Notes: generated by a model not told the origin, from the sequence alone. A stretch of 64,000 nt of DNA from Verrucomicrobiia bacterium (GCA_030430455.1 JAUIJB010000001.1:127015-191014); one strand, 5' to 3'. Counted from the stretch's first letter, positions 54,239 to 62,689 are shown. Translations and numbers: made by a program.

Positions 54239-54421
54239 GCTGACCAGTCAAGGATGGAACCGGGAGCCATGCCAGAGGTTTCTGACTCCGGCCGGGGCTC
54301 ATCCCCGCCTCGGGACGCCCGCCCACCGCCCGGGGCCATCCACCCGCCGTCCGCCCATTCGCCATGGCTCCCGCGAAATGGACTCGCGAGCCCTGCGGAA
54401 TCGGTATAGGTCGGCCGGGTT

Positions 54422-55222
54422 GTGACGCATTCCTCCCCATCCGACCGGCCGGCCCGGTCCGCCCGGCCCGGTCCGGACGTGGTCCGTCGGTTGCAGCTGG
54501 AGTTCGCCGGGTCGATCGAGGGCCTGCTGCCGGTGGCGGAGCTCTTCGACGGCGTCCCGGACATCGTCTTCTTCGTCAAGGACCGTGCCGGGCGCTACCT
54601 CGCGGTGAACGAGACCCTGGTCGCCCGCTGCCAGCTCTCCTGCAAGGAGGAGGCGCTCGGCCGCACCGCACGCGACATCTTTCCGGGCGAGCTGGGCGAG
54701 AGCTTCGCCGCGCAGGACGCCGAGATCGTGGCGCTGGGCCGCGGGCTGCGCGACCGGCTCGAGCTGCACTTCTACCCCGGCGGCCGCCGCGGCTGGTGCC
54801 TGAGCCACAAGGAGCCGGTGCGCGACGCCCGCGGCCGGGCGATCGGCCTGTGCGGGATCTCCCGCGACCTGCAGATGCCGGGCGAGCGCGAGTGCGACCT
54901 GTCGGCGCTGTCGGCGGCCCTCGAGCACATCCGCCAGAACCTCGACCAGCCACTGCGGCTCCCCGAGCTGGCGCGGATCGCCGGGCTCTCGGTGTACCAG
55001 TTCGACCAGCGGATCCGCGCGCTGTTCCAGCTCACCGCCGGACAATACCTGGTCAAGTTGCGCATCGATGCCGCCTGCGCGGCGCTCGCCGCGGGCGACG
55101 CCCCGATCGCGGAGATCGCGCTCGACTGCGGCTATTCCGACCAGTCGTCGTTCTCGCGCCAGTTCAAGCAGGCCGTCGGCTTCAGTCCGCTCGCCTTCCG
55201 CCGCCGGACGCAGGGCGGGTGA
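54422..55222 (+). CDS. PAS-AraC family transcriptional regulator
   Basis: The 266-residue protein has a PAS domain (~40-150, GVPDIVFFVKDRAGRYLAVN, and the P-V-R-D-A-R-G-R-A-I-G-L-C-G-I-S-R-D end) followed by an AraC-type double helix-turn-helix (~165-262, LDQPLRLPELARIAGLSVYQ, LDCGYSDQSSFSRQFKQAVG, FSPLAFRRR). The start is GTG 54422, as no ATG precedes the PAS domain. It is transcribed divergently from the ketoglutarate-semialdehyde dehydrogenase, and AraC proteins usually control the divergent gene. A small-molecule ligand sensed by the PAS domain is likely, perhaps a pathway intermediate, but it is not known. Confidence 0.85.
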   Translation: MTHSSPSDRPARSARPGPDVVRRLQLEFAGSIEGLLPVAELFDGVPDIVFFVKDRAGRYLAVNETLVARCQLSCKEEALGRTARDIFPGELGESFAAQDAEIVALGRGLRDRLELHFYPGGRRGWCLSHKEPVRDARGRAIGLCGISRDLQMPGERECDLSALSAALEHIRQNLDQPLRLPELARIAGLSVYQFDQRIRALFQLTAGQYLVKLRIDAACAALAAGDAPIAEIALDCGYSDQSSFSRQFKQAVGFSPLAFRRRTQGG

Positions 55223-55524
55223 GCCGCCGACCCCCCGGCGGAAGCCCGGCTTCCCATGGGGCGATCGAAGGGGAATCCGCAGATCATGCCTGCGGGCCGT
55301 CTTCGCTGCGCGCCCGTCCGCAGACGAATCCCCATCATCTGCGTCCGTCTGCGTTCAGCTGCGGTTTCCCCACTCCGAACCCTCCGAACCTGATCGAGTC
55401 AGCTTGTTTCCCTGAGCTCGTCGGATCCGCGAAGCGGAGACGCCGCATCGGCAAGACTCGCGGTCGTCCATCTCGCAGCAAGGGGTCCGGTGGTTTTCCC
55501 CAAACGGGATCACCCGGCCGCAGC
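55223..55524. other. Convergent intergenic region with TCTGCGT repeat element
   Basis: The 302-base gap between the AraC-type gene (+) and the FAD oxidoreductase gene (-) has no coding potential. From 55334 it has three imperfect 9-base units (TCTGCGTCCG, TCTGCGTTCA, GCTGCGG), then a tail TTTCCCCACTCCGAAC, then GATCGAGTC, GCTTGT and GAGCTCG to about 55420. The same units and tail recur at 59610-59687. A hairpin GGATCCGCGAAGCGG at about 55425 is another local feature. No rho-independent terminator with a T-run is visible. Confidence 0.6.
55334..55420 (+). repeat. Dispersed TCTGCGT repeat element, copy 1
   Basis: Three head-to-tail units related to ATCTGCGTC are followed by a G/C-rich tail with CCCCACTCCGAAC and GATCGAGTC. 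It aligns over about 75 bases with 59610-59687, apart from an 11-base stretch present here but not there and a few substitutions. Both copies lie between a + strand AraC-family gene and a convergent - strand gene. Confidence 0.7.
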
Positions 55525-56781
55525 CTAGCCGAATCGCCCGGGGACGAGCTGGTCGACCGGGCGGAAGGGTTTCGCGCCGGTCACCAGTCCGGCGAGCAGG
55601 CGGCCGCTGACCGGGCCGAGGCTCAGCCCCATCATGGCGTGGCCGGTGCCGATGGCGAGGTTGTCGAAGTCCGGCAGGCGACCGAGGAAGGGCAGGCCGT
55701 CGGGTGTGACCGGGCGCAGGCCGGCCCAGGGCTCGAGCGCCTCGATGGCGGCGGGGTCGATCTTCGGGAAGTAGCGCTTCACCGACTTGATGATGCCGCG
55801 CACCCGGACCGGGTCGATGCGCCGCTGCAGGCCGCCGATCTCCATGGTGCCGGCAAAGCGGAGGCTGCGGCCGATCGGGGTGACCGCCACCTTGGCCTCG
55901 CTGAGGATCGAGCAGACCTGCGGCATCTCGGGCGGGTCCTCGAGGGTCAGCGAGTAGCCCTTGCCCGCCTCGAGCGGGAGCTTCCAGCCGAGCGGCGCCA
56001 GCAGCCGCGGCGTCCAGGCACCGCCGCAGAGGATGAACTCGCGGCCCCCGATGCGGCGAGCGCCGGCCTGCACGGCGGTGATGCGCTTGCCGTCGGCGAT
56101 CAGGCGGTCGACCTCGACGCCGCGCTCGATCACCCCGCCGGCCGCCTCGATGCGCCGCTCGAGCGCGCGCAGGAAGCGCCGCGGGTCGAGGTGGCAGTCG
56201 TCGGCAAAGTGCACCCCGCCGACGACGTCCATGGTGATCCCCGGGTCGAGCCGGCCGACCTGCTCGCGGTCGAGCAGCTCGGCCCGCAGGCCCATCGCGC
56301 GGGCCTGCTCGGCCACTCCGGCCTCCTCGTGCAGTCCGTGCTCGCTGTTGCAGAGCATCAGCAGGCCGCGGGTCTCGAGACCGAAGTCGTCCTCCTTGGC
56401 GAGCTCGAGGAACTGCCGCCGGCTCTCGAGGTTGAGGTCGCGGAGCAGCTCCTGCTTCAGCTCCATGCCGTTGGCCCGGCACGAGCGGTGGAACAACCAG
56501 CCCCAGCGGACCAGCGCGGTGCTGGCGCGCGGGCGGACGAAGAACGGGCTCTCGCGGTCGAGCATCCAGCGCAGCCCGCGGGAGATCATCCCCGGCGCGG
56601 CGATCGGCACGAAGTGGCTCGGCACCACCATCCCGGCATTGCCGGTCGAGCAGTTGGTGGGCGGCGCCGCCTCGCGGTCGAGCACCCGGACCGGCCGCCC
56701 GGCACGCAGCAGCTCGAGGGCGGTGCAGAGGCCGATCACCCCCGCGCCGACGATCACGATTTCCTCACCAGCTTCGGTCAT
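55525..56781 (-). CDS. FAD-dependent D-amino-acid dehydrogenase-like oxidoreductase
   Basis: A 418-residue DAO-family flavoprotein. The dinucleotide-binding motif is EEIVIVGAGVIGLCTALELL, followed by VRVLDREAAPPTNCSTGNAG (the DadA-type S-T-x-x-N-A-G segment). The late motifs PWAGLRPVTPDGLPFLGRLP and AIGTGHAMMGLSLGPVSGRL bind the FAD pyrophosphate. By family it oxidises a D-amino acid to the imino or keto acid and passes electrons to the membrane chain. With the ketoglutarate-semialdehyde dehydrogenase and regulator nearby, D-hydroxyproline is a reasonable substrate. The epimerase and deaminase of that pathway are not in the window, so this remains inference. Confidence 0.82.
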   Translation of the reverse strand: MTEAGEEIVIVGAGVIGLCTALELLRAGRPVRVLDREAAPPTNCSTGNAGMVVPSHFVPIAAPGMISRGLRWMLDRESPFFVRPRASTALVRWGWLFHRSCRANGMELKQELLRDLNLESRRQFLELAKEDDFGLETRGLLMLCNSEHGLHEEAGVAEQARAMGLRAELLDREQVGRLDPGITMDVVGGVHFADDCHLDPRRFLRALERRIEAAGGVIERGVEVDRLIADGKRITAVQAGARRIGGREFILCGGAWTPRLLAPLGWKLPLEAGKGYSLTLEDPPEMPQVCSILSEAKVAVTPIGRSLRFAGTMEIGGLQRRIDPVRVRGIIKSVKRYFPKIDPAAIEALEPWAGLRPVTPDGLPFLGRLPDFDNLAIGTGHAMMGLSLGPVSGRLLAGLVTGAKPFRPVDQLVPGRFG

Positions 56782-56953
56782 TTGCAGCCCACTCTAGCAC
56801 CCCGGTCTTGGCGGGGAGGGCAGTGAAGGCTTGCGAAACCGCGTCTCGCGGTCCGCGTATCCGCCCGACGGCCCCTCCCGGACCACCCTCGTCCGGCCCG
56901 TCCGACCCCGATTCCCCCGGGTCCGGCGCTCGACAGCCGGGCGCTCCGGGTAC

Positions 56954-57580
56954 ATGGTGACGCCGATGTCAGCCCGCTTTCCAGCTCGCCTGTTGGCGGC
57001 CTTTTTCGGCCTGATCCCGCTCCTCAACGCCACCGGTGCCATCGCCGAGGAGACCAAGGTGGCGGTGGTCCGGGTCAGTGCGATCTACCAGGGCCTCGAC
57101 AGCACCCAGTCCTCGCAGGCGGCCTTCAAGGCCGAGCGCGACGCGATCTACCAGGATCCCCGCCTGGCGGCCTACCAGACGGTCCTCAAGGAGCTCGAGA
57201 CGGTCCGCAACCAGCTGGCCAACGCCAAGGGGCTCGACGCCGAGGCGCGCGGCCGCATCGAGCGCGAGCACGCCGTCAAGCGCCAGGAGGCGCTGACCCT
57301 GCAACGCGAGTTCGAGAACTTCCGCACCGCCCAGCTCAAGCAGGTCAACGCCCGGATGGTCGAGCGCATGGAGTCGAGCCTCGCGCGGATCCACGAGGTC
57401 GCCCGCCGCGTCGGCGAGCAGATGGGCTACGACTGGGTCATCGACGCCACCGGCAAGACGAACACCGGACTTCCCTTCATGCTCTACGCCAAGGAGCCTG
57501 CCGACATCACCGATGCGGTGGTGGCCGAGCTCGGCGGCGCCGCCGCCGGCACGACCACGGCCTCGGGCAATCCGCGCTGA
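56954..57580 (+). CDS. OmpH/Skp-like periplasmic chaperone
   Basis: The 208-residue protein has a signal peptide (LLAAFFGLIPLLNATGAIAE), then the OmpH/Skp strand TKVAVVRVSAIYQGLDSTQ, a long charged coiled-coil stretch (~65-150, rich in Glu, Arg and Gln) that would form Skp-like tentacles, and a C-terminal return segment GYDWVIDATGKTNTGLPFML. The family chaperones outer-membrane proteins in the periplasm. ATG 56954 or ATG 56966 (with GGTGA five bases upstream) could be the start, and both give a complete signal peptide. In many bacteria skp follows bamA; here the neighbours are unrelated. Confidence 0.82.
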   Translation: MVTPMSARFPARLLAAFFGLIPLLNATGAIAEETKVAVVRVSAIYQGLDSTQSSQAAFKAERDAIYQDPRLAAYQTVLKELETVRNQLANAKGLDAEARGRIEREHAVKRQEALTLQREFENFRTAQLKQVNARMVERMESSLARIHEVARRVGEQMGYDWVIDATGKTNTGLPFMLYAKEPADITDAVVAELGGAAAGTTTASGNPR

Positions 57581-57709
57581 GGCAGCTGGGTTGCAACCCC
57601 CGCCCGCCGCCGCCCAGATTCACCTCCCGCCCACCGCCCAGTTATCCGCAATATCCGGCCTCCTTCCCACGTCTCCCTCCCGATCCCGCTGACACCACCG
57701 AATCATCCC

Positions 57710-58219
57710 ATGGACCAATTCCTCGAAATCATCAAGCAGCCCTTCGTGTGGGGCCTCCTCATCGGTCTCGCCCTCGCCATCTCGGTCTGGAAGTCCGGCC
57801 TCTCGGCCCGCTCCCGCCTGTCGCGCGATGTCCGCCGGCTCGAGAACGAGCTGCGCGAGATGCAGGTCCACCTCAACACCCAGTTGAAGATCAACGCCCA
57901 GGGCAATGACTCGATGCAGAAGGAGCTCGACGAGCTGCGTCGCCAGAACGAGAACCTGCGGGTCTCCGTGGCCACCCTGCAGTCGAAGCCCGGCCGCGCC
58001 GAGGCCCGCCAGTTCCACGTCACCGAGGCGGCCGTGCGGCTGATGCGCGAGCAGGCCCCGGGCTTCGCCCCCGCCTGGGAAAAGGCGGTGCGCGAGGCGG
58101 AAGGCGAGATCGAGGCCACCGAGGGCGGCCTCAAGAAGCTCGTCCGCCGGGTGATCCCGGGCATCGGCATGTCGTCGGCCACCGCGCCGTCGAACGGCAG
58201 CTCGAGCGACGACGACTGA
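57710..58219 (+). CDS. Single-pass membrane protein with coiled coil, unknown function
   Basis: A 169-residue protein I do not recognise. Residues ~5-28 (IIKQPFVWGLLIGLALAISV) form one hydrophobic segment near the N-terminus. Residues ~35-100 are strongly charged, with heptad-like Leu spacing (RRLENELREMQVHLNTQLKI, then MQKELDELRRQNENLRVSVA), suggesting a coiled coil. The last part has a short amphipathic region (KKLVRRVIPGIGMSS) and a Ser/Asp tail. It is the second of two small envelope-type genes, 129 bases after the OmpH-like gene, and may be co-transcribed with it. It would be oriented with the coiled coil in the cytoplasm or periplasm; topology is uncertain. Confidence 0.75.
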   Translation: MDQFLEIIKQPFVWGLLIGLALAISVWKSGLSARSRLSRDVRRLENELREMQVHLNTQLKINAQGNDSMQKELDELRRQNENLRVSVATLQSKPGRAEARQFHVTEAAVRLMREQAPGFAPAWEKAVREAEGEIEATEGGLKKLVRRVIPGIGMSSATAPSNGSSSDDD

Positions 58220-58329
58220 GCCCGCCTGCTCAAGTCTTCCCCCGTGGCATGATGTGACGCGCAATATGTCGCACATGTCTGGTCACGGGCTTGCCAGATC
58301 AGTCCATCCGGAGTTCTCGTCGTTTCCCG

Positions 58330-59484
58330 GTGAAGGCGGCGTCCAAGACCCTGCTCGTGCTCGACCAGCTCGGGCGCGATGCCCTGCACGGCCAGCGCTG
58401 GGAGATCCTCGATCCCTCGGCGCCCGTCGGTGACCCCTTGGCGGCCATCGTCCTCACCTGGCCGCGCGCGGACGGCGGGGTGACGGTCTCATTCAGCATG
58501 CGCGACCACCACGCGTGGATCTCGCGCGATCCCGCCCGGCACCAGTCGCTGAGCCTGCAGCTGTCCGGCGACGCCCTGCTGGTGCGCGCCAACGACCACA
58601 CGCCGCTGGTGGTCGAGCTGAAGCAGGCCGCGGTGAAGCGCCAGCTCGGCGCGTGGATCCAGCAGGTCAGCCGCGCCGGGCCGCCGGAGTCGCCGCGCTG
58701 GCCCGAGCGGCTCGACCGCATCGGTGCGCTGTCGCGCCTGATCGCCGGCGTCCGTCGCTGCCTCGAGGCGCCGGCCACCCACGAGCTGCGCCGCGGCTCG
58801 ACCGCCCAGGAAATCACCGAGCGGCTGCACCGCTGGTTCGACGAGACCCACGGCTGCCAGGTCAAGATCGAGCAGGCCGCCGGCAAGATGAACCTCAACT
58901 CGCGCCAGCTCGCGCGGCTGCTCAAGGAGGCCTCGGGCGCCGGCTTTTCCGAGCACTACGGGCTGCACCGGCTGATCCGCGCCCGCGCCATGCTGCAGCG
59001 TTCGGTCGACTCGGTCCAGGGGATCGGCCGGGCCACCGGCTTCAACAGCCGCGAGCACTTCATCCGCAGCTTCCGCCGCGCCTTCGGCTGGACGCCGTTG
59101 CAGTTCCGCAAGGCCTGGAACTCGGCCTCGCTGGCCCACGCCGAGCTGGCCGACCTGTGCCGCCTGCACGGCCGTGACGAGGTCGTGTGGACCTCGGCGA
59201 AGTCCGACGGCGCGGGCGCCCCGTCCAACGGCGTGCCGCACACCCTGGTCGTCGCCAACGCGCTCGACGAGGTGGTCGAGTTGTTCTGCATCGACGAGCA
59301 GCGCCGCAGCCGCCGGATCGGCGTGCTCGAGCACGGCGCGATGACCTTCGTGCCGCACGACCACCACGCCTCACGCTGGACCGTGCGGGTCTCCTCCGAC
59401 GGCCGCCTGTGCGGCTTCGAGTCCGCCGGCCACCACGCCTTCGCGCTGGTCACCCCGGACCGCCTCGTCGAGCTGGCGGACTGA
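58330..59484 (+). CDS. AraC-type regulator with a VHL-beta-like C-terminal domain
   Basis: The 384-residue protein has an unassigned beta-rich N-terminal part (~1-150). An AraC-type DNA-binding domain follows at ~158-263 (KIEQAAGKMNLNSRQLARLL, IGRATGFNSREHFIRSFRRA, FGWTPLQFRKAW). After a ~40-residue linker come about 80 residues, from LVVANALDEVVELFCIDEQR through RRIGVLEHGAMTFVPHD to ASRWTVRVSSDGRLCGF. Their N-x-x-x-x-x-V-E-L-F-x-I-D, I-G-x-L-x-x-G and W-x-V-R-x-x-x-G-R pattern resembles the VHL beta domain. Having a domain after the HTH is unusual for AraC proteins. The start is GTG 58330; TTG 58291 would add 13 residues. Targets are unknown. Confidence 0.75.
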   Translation: MKAASKTLLVLDQLGRDALHGQRWEILDPSAPVGDPLAAIVLTWPRADGGVTVSFSMRDHHAWISRDPARHQSLSLQLSGDALLVRANDHTPLVVELKQAAVKRQLGAWIQQVSRAGPPESPRWPERLDRIGALSRLIAGVRRCLEAPATHELRRGSTAQEITERLHRWFDETHGCQVKIEQAAGKMNLNSRQLARLLKEASGAGFSEHYGLHRLIRARAMLQRSVDSVQGIGRATGFNSREHFIRSFRRAFGWTPLQFRKAWNSASLAHAELADLCRLHGRDEVVWTSAKSDGAGAPSNGVPHTLVVANALDEVVELFCIDEQRRSRRIGVLEHGAMTFVPHDHHASRWTVRVSSDGRLCGFESAGHHAFALVTPDRLVELAD

Positions 59485-59609
59485 GCCCGTTTCCGCGAAA
59501 CGACCTGAGGCCCCGGGTCGCGATGGATTCCCCCAGATTTCGCCGAGGGGCCTCGCTCCAGTTCGCTCCAGTTCGGTCCGCCCCGCTCCGGTTCACAGAC
59601 CCATTCCCC

Positions 59610-59687
59610 CAATCTGCGTTCATCTGCGTCCATCTGCGGTTCCCCACTCCGAACGAGATCGAGTCCGCTTGTCTCCCGGAGCTCGCA
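59610..59687 (+). repeat. Dispersed TCTGCGT repeat element, copy 2
   Basis: Three almost perfect units (ATCTGCGTTC, ATCTGCGTCC, ATCTGCGG) are followed by the tail TTCCCCACTCCGAAC, GATCGAGTC, GCTTGT and GAGCTCG. This copy is more regular than the one at 55334-55420. Shorter relatives, on the opposite strand and without the tail, are at about 32239-32262 and 41511-41545. Confidence 0.7.
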
Positions 59688-59724
59688 TGAGCGGACCCGG
59701 CCGAGGGGCCGCGCTGCGGACACG

Positions 59725-59754
59725 AAAAAGGCCGCGGGCTGGATGCCCGCGACC
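59725..59754 (-). terminator. Rho-independent terminator of the sigma factor gene
   Basis: On the - strand a 10-bp stem with one mismatch (arms 59730-59739 and 59745-59754, core CCGCGGGC/GCCCGCG, 5-base loop) is followed by five T (A-run 59725-59729 on the + strand). It lies 30 bases past the sigma factor stop codon. Confidence 0.85.
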
Positions 59755-59783
59755 TCGATCGAACGCACGATGCACAAATGGGA

Positions 59784-60641
59784 TCAGCCGGCGAAGTTCA
59801 GGTCGACGCCCTTGGGAAGCGGCTTCTCGCGGCGGCGCAGCGCCTTGCGCATCTTGGTCAGCGCCACGTTCTGCAGCTGGCGGATGCGCTCGCGGGTCAC
59901 GCCGAACTCACGCCCGACTTCCTCGAGGGTCAGCGGCTTCTTGCCGTTGAGGCCGAAGCGCTCGTCGATGATCTGGCGCTCGCGCTCGTCGAGCACCGCG
60001 AGCAGGTCGTCGAGCTCGCCGTGGAGGTTCTTGTCGCTGAGCGCCTCGAGCGGGTTCTCCGCGCGGTCGTCGCCGATGATCTCGCTGAAGGCGGTCGCCT
60101 CGCCCTCGTTGACCGGGGCGTCCAGCGAGGTCGGCCGCTGCGAGGCCTGCTTGAGCAGCGACAGCTTGCGGCGCGGCAGGCCGAGCTCCTCGGCCAGCTC
60201 CTCGTCGGTCGGGTCGCGGCCGAGCGCCTCGGCGAGCATCGTCGAGATGCGCCGCATCTTGGCGATCTTGTCGACCATGTGGACGGGCAGGCGGATCGTC
60301 TTGCTCTGGTTCGCCAGGGCGCGCTTGATCGACTGCTTGATCCACCAGGCCGCGTAGGTCGAGAGCTTGCCACCCTTGGCGGGGTCGAAGCGCTCGACGG
60401 CCTTCATCAGGCCGATGTTGCCCTCGGAAATCAGGTCGGAGAGGGGCAGGCCGTAGCCGGAGTAGTCCTGGGCAATCTTCACCACCAGGCGCAGGTTCGC
60501 CTGGATCATGTGGGCGCGGGCCTTCTTGTCGCCGCGCTTGATCTTGGCGGCCAGCTTGACCTCTTCTTCCGGAGTCAAGAGGTCGGTCTTGGCAATCTCC
60601 CTCAGGTAGAGCTTCAGACTGGAGTCGTTTTCGTAGGCCAT
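59784..60641 (-). CDS. RNA polymerase sigma factor, sigma-70 family (RpoD/RpoS-like, short)
   Basis: A 285-residue sigma factor with region 1.2 (SSLKLYLREIAKTDLLTPEE), region 2 (NLRLVVKIAQDYSGYGLPLS, DLISEGNIGLMKAVERFDPA, and the -10 recognition helix LSTYAAWWIKQSIKRAL), region 3 (MLAEALGRDPTDEELAEELG) and region 4 (LDERERQIIDERFGLNGKKP and the -35 recognition helix EVGREFGVTRERIRQLQNVA). Region 1.1 and the non-conserved region of a primary sigma factor are absent, so it fits group 2 or a compact SigA. Sequence alone does not decide between housekeeping and stress roles. It is monocistronic, with its own promoter and terminator. Confidence 0.93.
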   Translation of the reverse strand: MAYENDSSLKLYLREIAKTDLLTPEEEVKLAAKIKRGDKKARAHMIQANLRLVVKIAQDYSGYGLPLSDLISEGNIGLMKAVERFDPAKGGKLSTYAAWWIKQSIKRALANQSKTIRLPVHMVDKIAKMRRISTMLAEALGRDPTDEELAEELGLPRRKLSLLKQASQRPTSLDAPVNEGEATAFSEIIGDDRAENPLEALSDKNLHGELDDLLAVLDERERQIIDERFGLNGKKPLTLEEVGREFGVTRERIRQLQNVALTKMRKALRRREKPLPKGVDLNFAG

Positions 60642-60978
60642 AAGTTGGGGTGCCCTTCGGGCGGTTTGTGGGTTTCTAGGGAATTAACGTCGCCGGGAGG
60701 AAATTTATTCCCCCAATCGATGTTTTCGATTGTAGACACATCGTAAACACCGGGTCAAGGAGCGTTCACTGGCTTCTTCCCAGCAACTCCCGTGCCTCGA
60801 TGGCCGTGGCCCGCAAACCCCTGATTTCATGGGCTTTTGTCGCCGATGGCCTGAAACTCCAACCGCAGTGGCGGGACAACTTGTCGCAAAATGCAGCCCC
60901 GAATGGTCTGCGTAAATACACGTGAGCCCTCCAAGTTGACCCTTGTCCTCCCCCGCTCGTCCTTCTAGGACTGTTCAT
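60642..60978. other. Divergent promoter region between the sigma factor and ComM genes
   Basis: This 337-base gap has no credible gene. The sigma factor promoter is annotated separately. The stretch 60655-60725 is its 5' leader and is AT-rich. On the + strand a TTGACC at 60936-60941 is followed only after about 22 bases by TCTAGG, too far for a standard promoter. The remaining 150 bases have no recognisable element. Confidence 0.5.
60729..60758 (-). promoter_or_regulatory. Sigma-70-type promoter of the sigma factor gene
   Basis: On the - strand TTGACC (60758-60753) and TACAAT (60734-60729) are separated by an 18-base spacer, close to consensus. Initiation near 60722 would give a leader of about 80 bases before the sigma factor ATG at 60641. 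The palindromic ATCGATGTTTTCGATT next to the start site is an additional feature. Confidence 0.75.
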
Positions 60979-62511
60979 GTGATCAGTCGAATTTTCTCAG
61001 CGGCCCTGCGCGGGGTGGAGGCGGTCGAAGTGGAGGTCGAGGTCAACGTCCACGGCTCGGAGAAGCCGCTGGTGGTGATCGTCGGGCTCCCCGACGCCGC
61101 CGTGCGCGAGTCGTCCCAGCGGGTCACCTCGGCCATCGTCGCCTCGGCCCTGCGGCTCGAGGACGGCACCAAGACGGTGAACCTGGCCCCGGCCGACCTG
61201 CGCAAGGAGGGCCCCTCCTTCGACCTGCCGATCGCCCTGGCCATGGTCGGTGCCGCCGAGACCGAGCCGCCCTCGACGACCGACTGCGCGGTGATCGGCG
61301 AGCTGGCGCTCGATGGCACCGTGCGTTCTGTCAAGGGGGTGTTGCCAATTGCAATCGAGGCCCGCCGCCGTGGCCGCCGCCGGCTGCTGGTCCCGGAGGC
61401 CAACGCCACCGAGGCCGCCATCGTCGAGGGCATCGAGGTTTACCCGGTGCGCAACCTCAACCAGGCCTGGCGCTTCCTGACCGGCGAGGAGTCGATCGCC
61501 CCCCACCAGCTCGACCGCGCCGCCCTGTTCGCGGGGCGCCGGCGCCACGAGACCGACTTCGACGAGGTCAAGGGCCAGCACCACGTCAAGCGCGCCCTCG
61601 AGGTCGCCGTCGCCGGCGGCCACAACCTCCTGATGATCGGCCCGCCGGGGACCGGCAAGTCGATGCTCGCCAAGCGCCTGCCGACGATCATGCCGGACAT
61701 GAGCGAGGAGGAGGCGATCGAGGTGACCAAGATCCAGTCGATCGCCGGCCTGCTCGACCCGGGCGAGAGCCTGGTCGCCGCGCGCCCCTTCCGCTCCCCG
61801 CACCACACCATCTCCGATGCCGGCCTGCTCGGCGGCGGCACCAACCCGGGACCCGGAGAGGTCTCGCTGGCCCACCTCGGCGTGCTGTTCCTCGACGAAC
61901 TGCCGGAGTTCAGGCGTCAGACCCTGGAAGTACTGCGACAACCGTTGGAGGATGGCCAGGTAACCATATCACGAGCCGCCGGCACCCTGACCTTCCCGGC
62001 GAGGTCGATGCTGGTGGCAGCGTTGAATCCCTGCCCCTGCGGATTCTACGGCGACCTGAAGAGGGAGTGCCGCTGCTCGCCGCGCAAGATCGAGCAGTAC
62101 CGCCAGCGGATCTCGGGCCCGCTGCTCGACCGCATCGACCTCCACGTCGAGGTCCCGCTGGTCGACTACCGCGAGCTGTCGGGCAATGGCGGCGGCGAGT
62201 CCTCGGCCGCGATGCGCGACCGGATCAGCGCGGCGCGCGAGGTGCAGGCCGGCCGCTTCGAGCGCTCGACCGCCGCGACCAACGCCGCGATGGGCCCCCG
62301 CGAGGTGCGCGCGCACTGCCAGCTCGATGCCGAGGGCGCCGGCTTCCTCGAGCAGGCCATGGAGACCCTCAACTTCTCCGCCCGCGCCCACGACCGCATC
62401 CTCAAGGTCGCGCGCACCCTGGCCGACCTGGATGGGTCGGAAGCCATCGCCGCCAACCACGTGCTCGAGGCGATCCAGTACCGCACCCTGGACCGCAATC
62501 TGTTCCACTAG
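60979..62511 (+). CDS. comM: ComM/YifB family Mg-chelatase-like ATPase
   Basis: The 510-residue protein shows the full YifB/ComM order. The N-terminal ChlI-like domain includes [20 protein letters not shown] and [20 protein letters not shown]. The AAA+ core has Walker [20 protein letters not shown], followed by [19 protein letters not shown], Walker [21 protein letters not shown] and the zinc-like cysteines [10 protein letters not shown]. The C-terminal helical domain ends the protein. ComM is a branch-migration helicase that aids integration of DNA during natural transformation. GTG 60979 with AGGA nine bases upstream is the best start; a TTG at 60943 is in frame. It is alone on its transcript. 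Confidence 0.93.
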   Translation: MISRIFSAALRGVEAVEVEVEVNVHGSEKPLVVIVGLPDAAVRESSQRVTSAIVASALRLEDGTKTVNLAPADLRKEGPSFDLPIALAMVGAAETEPPSTTDCAVIGELALDGTVRSVKGVLPIAIEARRRGRRRLLVPEANATEAAIVEGIEVYPVRNLNQAWRFLTGEESIAPHQLDRAALFAGRRRHETDFDEVKGQHHVKRALEVAVAGGHNLLMIGPPGTGKSMLAKRLPTIMPDMSEEEAIEVTKIQSIAGLLDPGESLVAARPFRSPHHTISDAGLLGGGTNPGPGEVSLAHLGVLFLDELPEFRRQTLEVLRQPLEDGQVTISRAAGTLTFPARSMLVAALNPCPCGFYGDLKRECRCSPRKIEQYRQRISGPLLDRIDLHVEVPLVDYRELSGNGGGESSAAMRDRISAAREVQAGRFERSTAATNAAMGPREVRAHCQLDAEGAGFLEQAMETLNFSARAHDRILKVARTLADLDGSEAIAANHVLEAIQYRTLDRNLFH

Positions 62512-62578
62512 GCCGGTGGAGCGCGAGGGGAGAAGACCATGATGAATGGGATGGCTCCCGCACGGAACGGCAAGGCAC

Positions 62579-62660
62579 GGACCGCGCAACCCCAGTCGCG
62601 CGCGAATCACCGAGGCGGCCCCGCCGCAGCCACCCGGGCGCGACTGGGGTCGCGCGGTCC
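62579..62660. repeat. 23-bp inverted repeat between convergent genes
   Basis: The left arm 62579-62601 (GGACCGCGC, then AACCCCAGTCGCGC) and right arm 62638-62660 are reverse complements over 23 bases with one mismatch. They are separated by 36 bases rich in C and G. They lie 68 bases after ComM and 61 bases before the end of the Bax-inhibitor-like gene. There is no T-run. The element may form a long hairpin in RNA from either gene, or be a small repeat of mobile origin. Confidence 0.75.
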
Positions 62661-62662
62661 GC

Positions 62663-62689
62663 TCCATCCACAATCCAATCCATCCTGGT
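62663..62689 (+). repeat. ATCCACAATCC-type repeat, copy 1
   Basis: The 27-base segment TCCATCCACAATCC, then AATCCATCCTGGT, recurs with three substitutions at 63519-63545, on the other side of the Bax-inhibitor-like gene and in the same orientation. The second copy ends exactly where the IS630 remnant begins. Confidence 0.6.

Larger units (their letters stand above)
59485..59783. other. Convergent intergenic region with tandem repeats
   Basis: The 299-base gap between the AraC/VHL-like gene (+) and the sigma factor gene (-) holds no gene. At about 59549-59592 a 10-base unit (CGCTCCAGTT and variants) occurs about three times. From 59610 to 59687 lies the second TCTGCGT element, with the CCCCACTCCGAAC tail. 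The right end has the sigma factor terminator, annotated separately. Confidence 0.6.

Noticed and set aside
60766..60978. A 70-codon - strand frame in the sigma/ComM intergenic region
   Set aside because: It is Arg/Gly-rich, lacks a ribosome binding site or family motif, and runs across the region where the ComM promoter should be.
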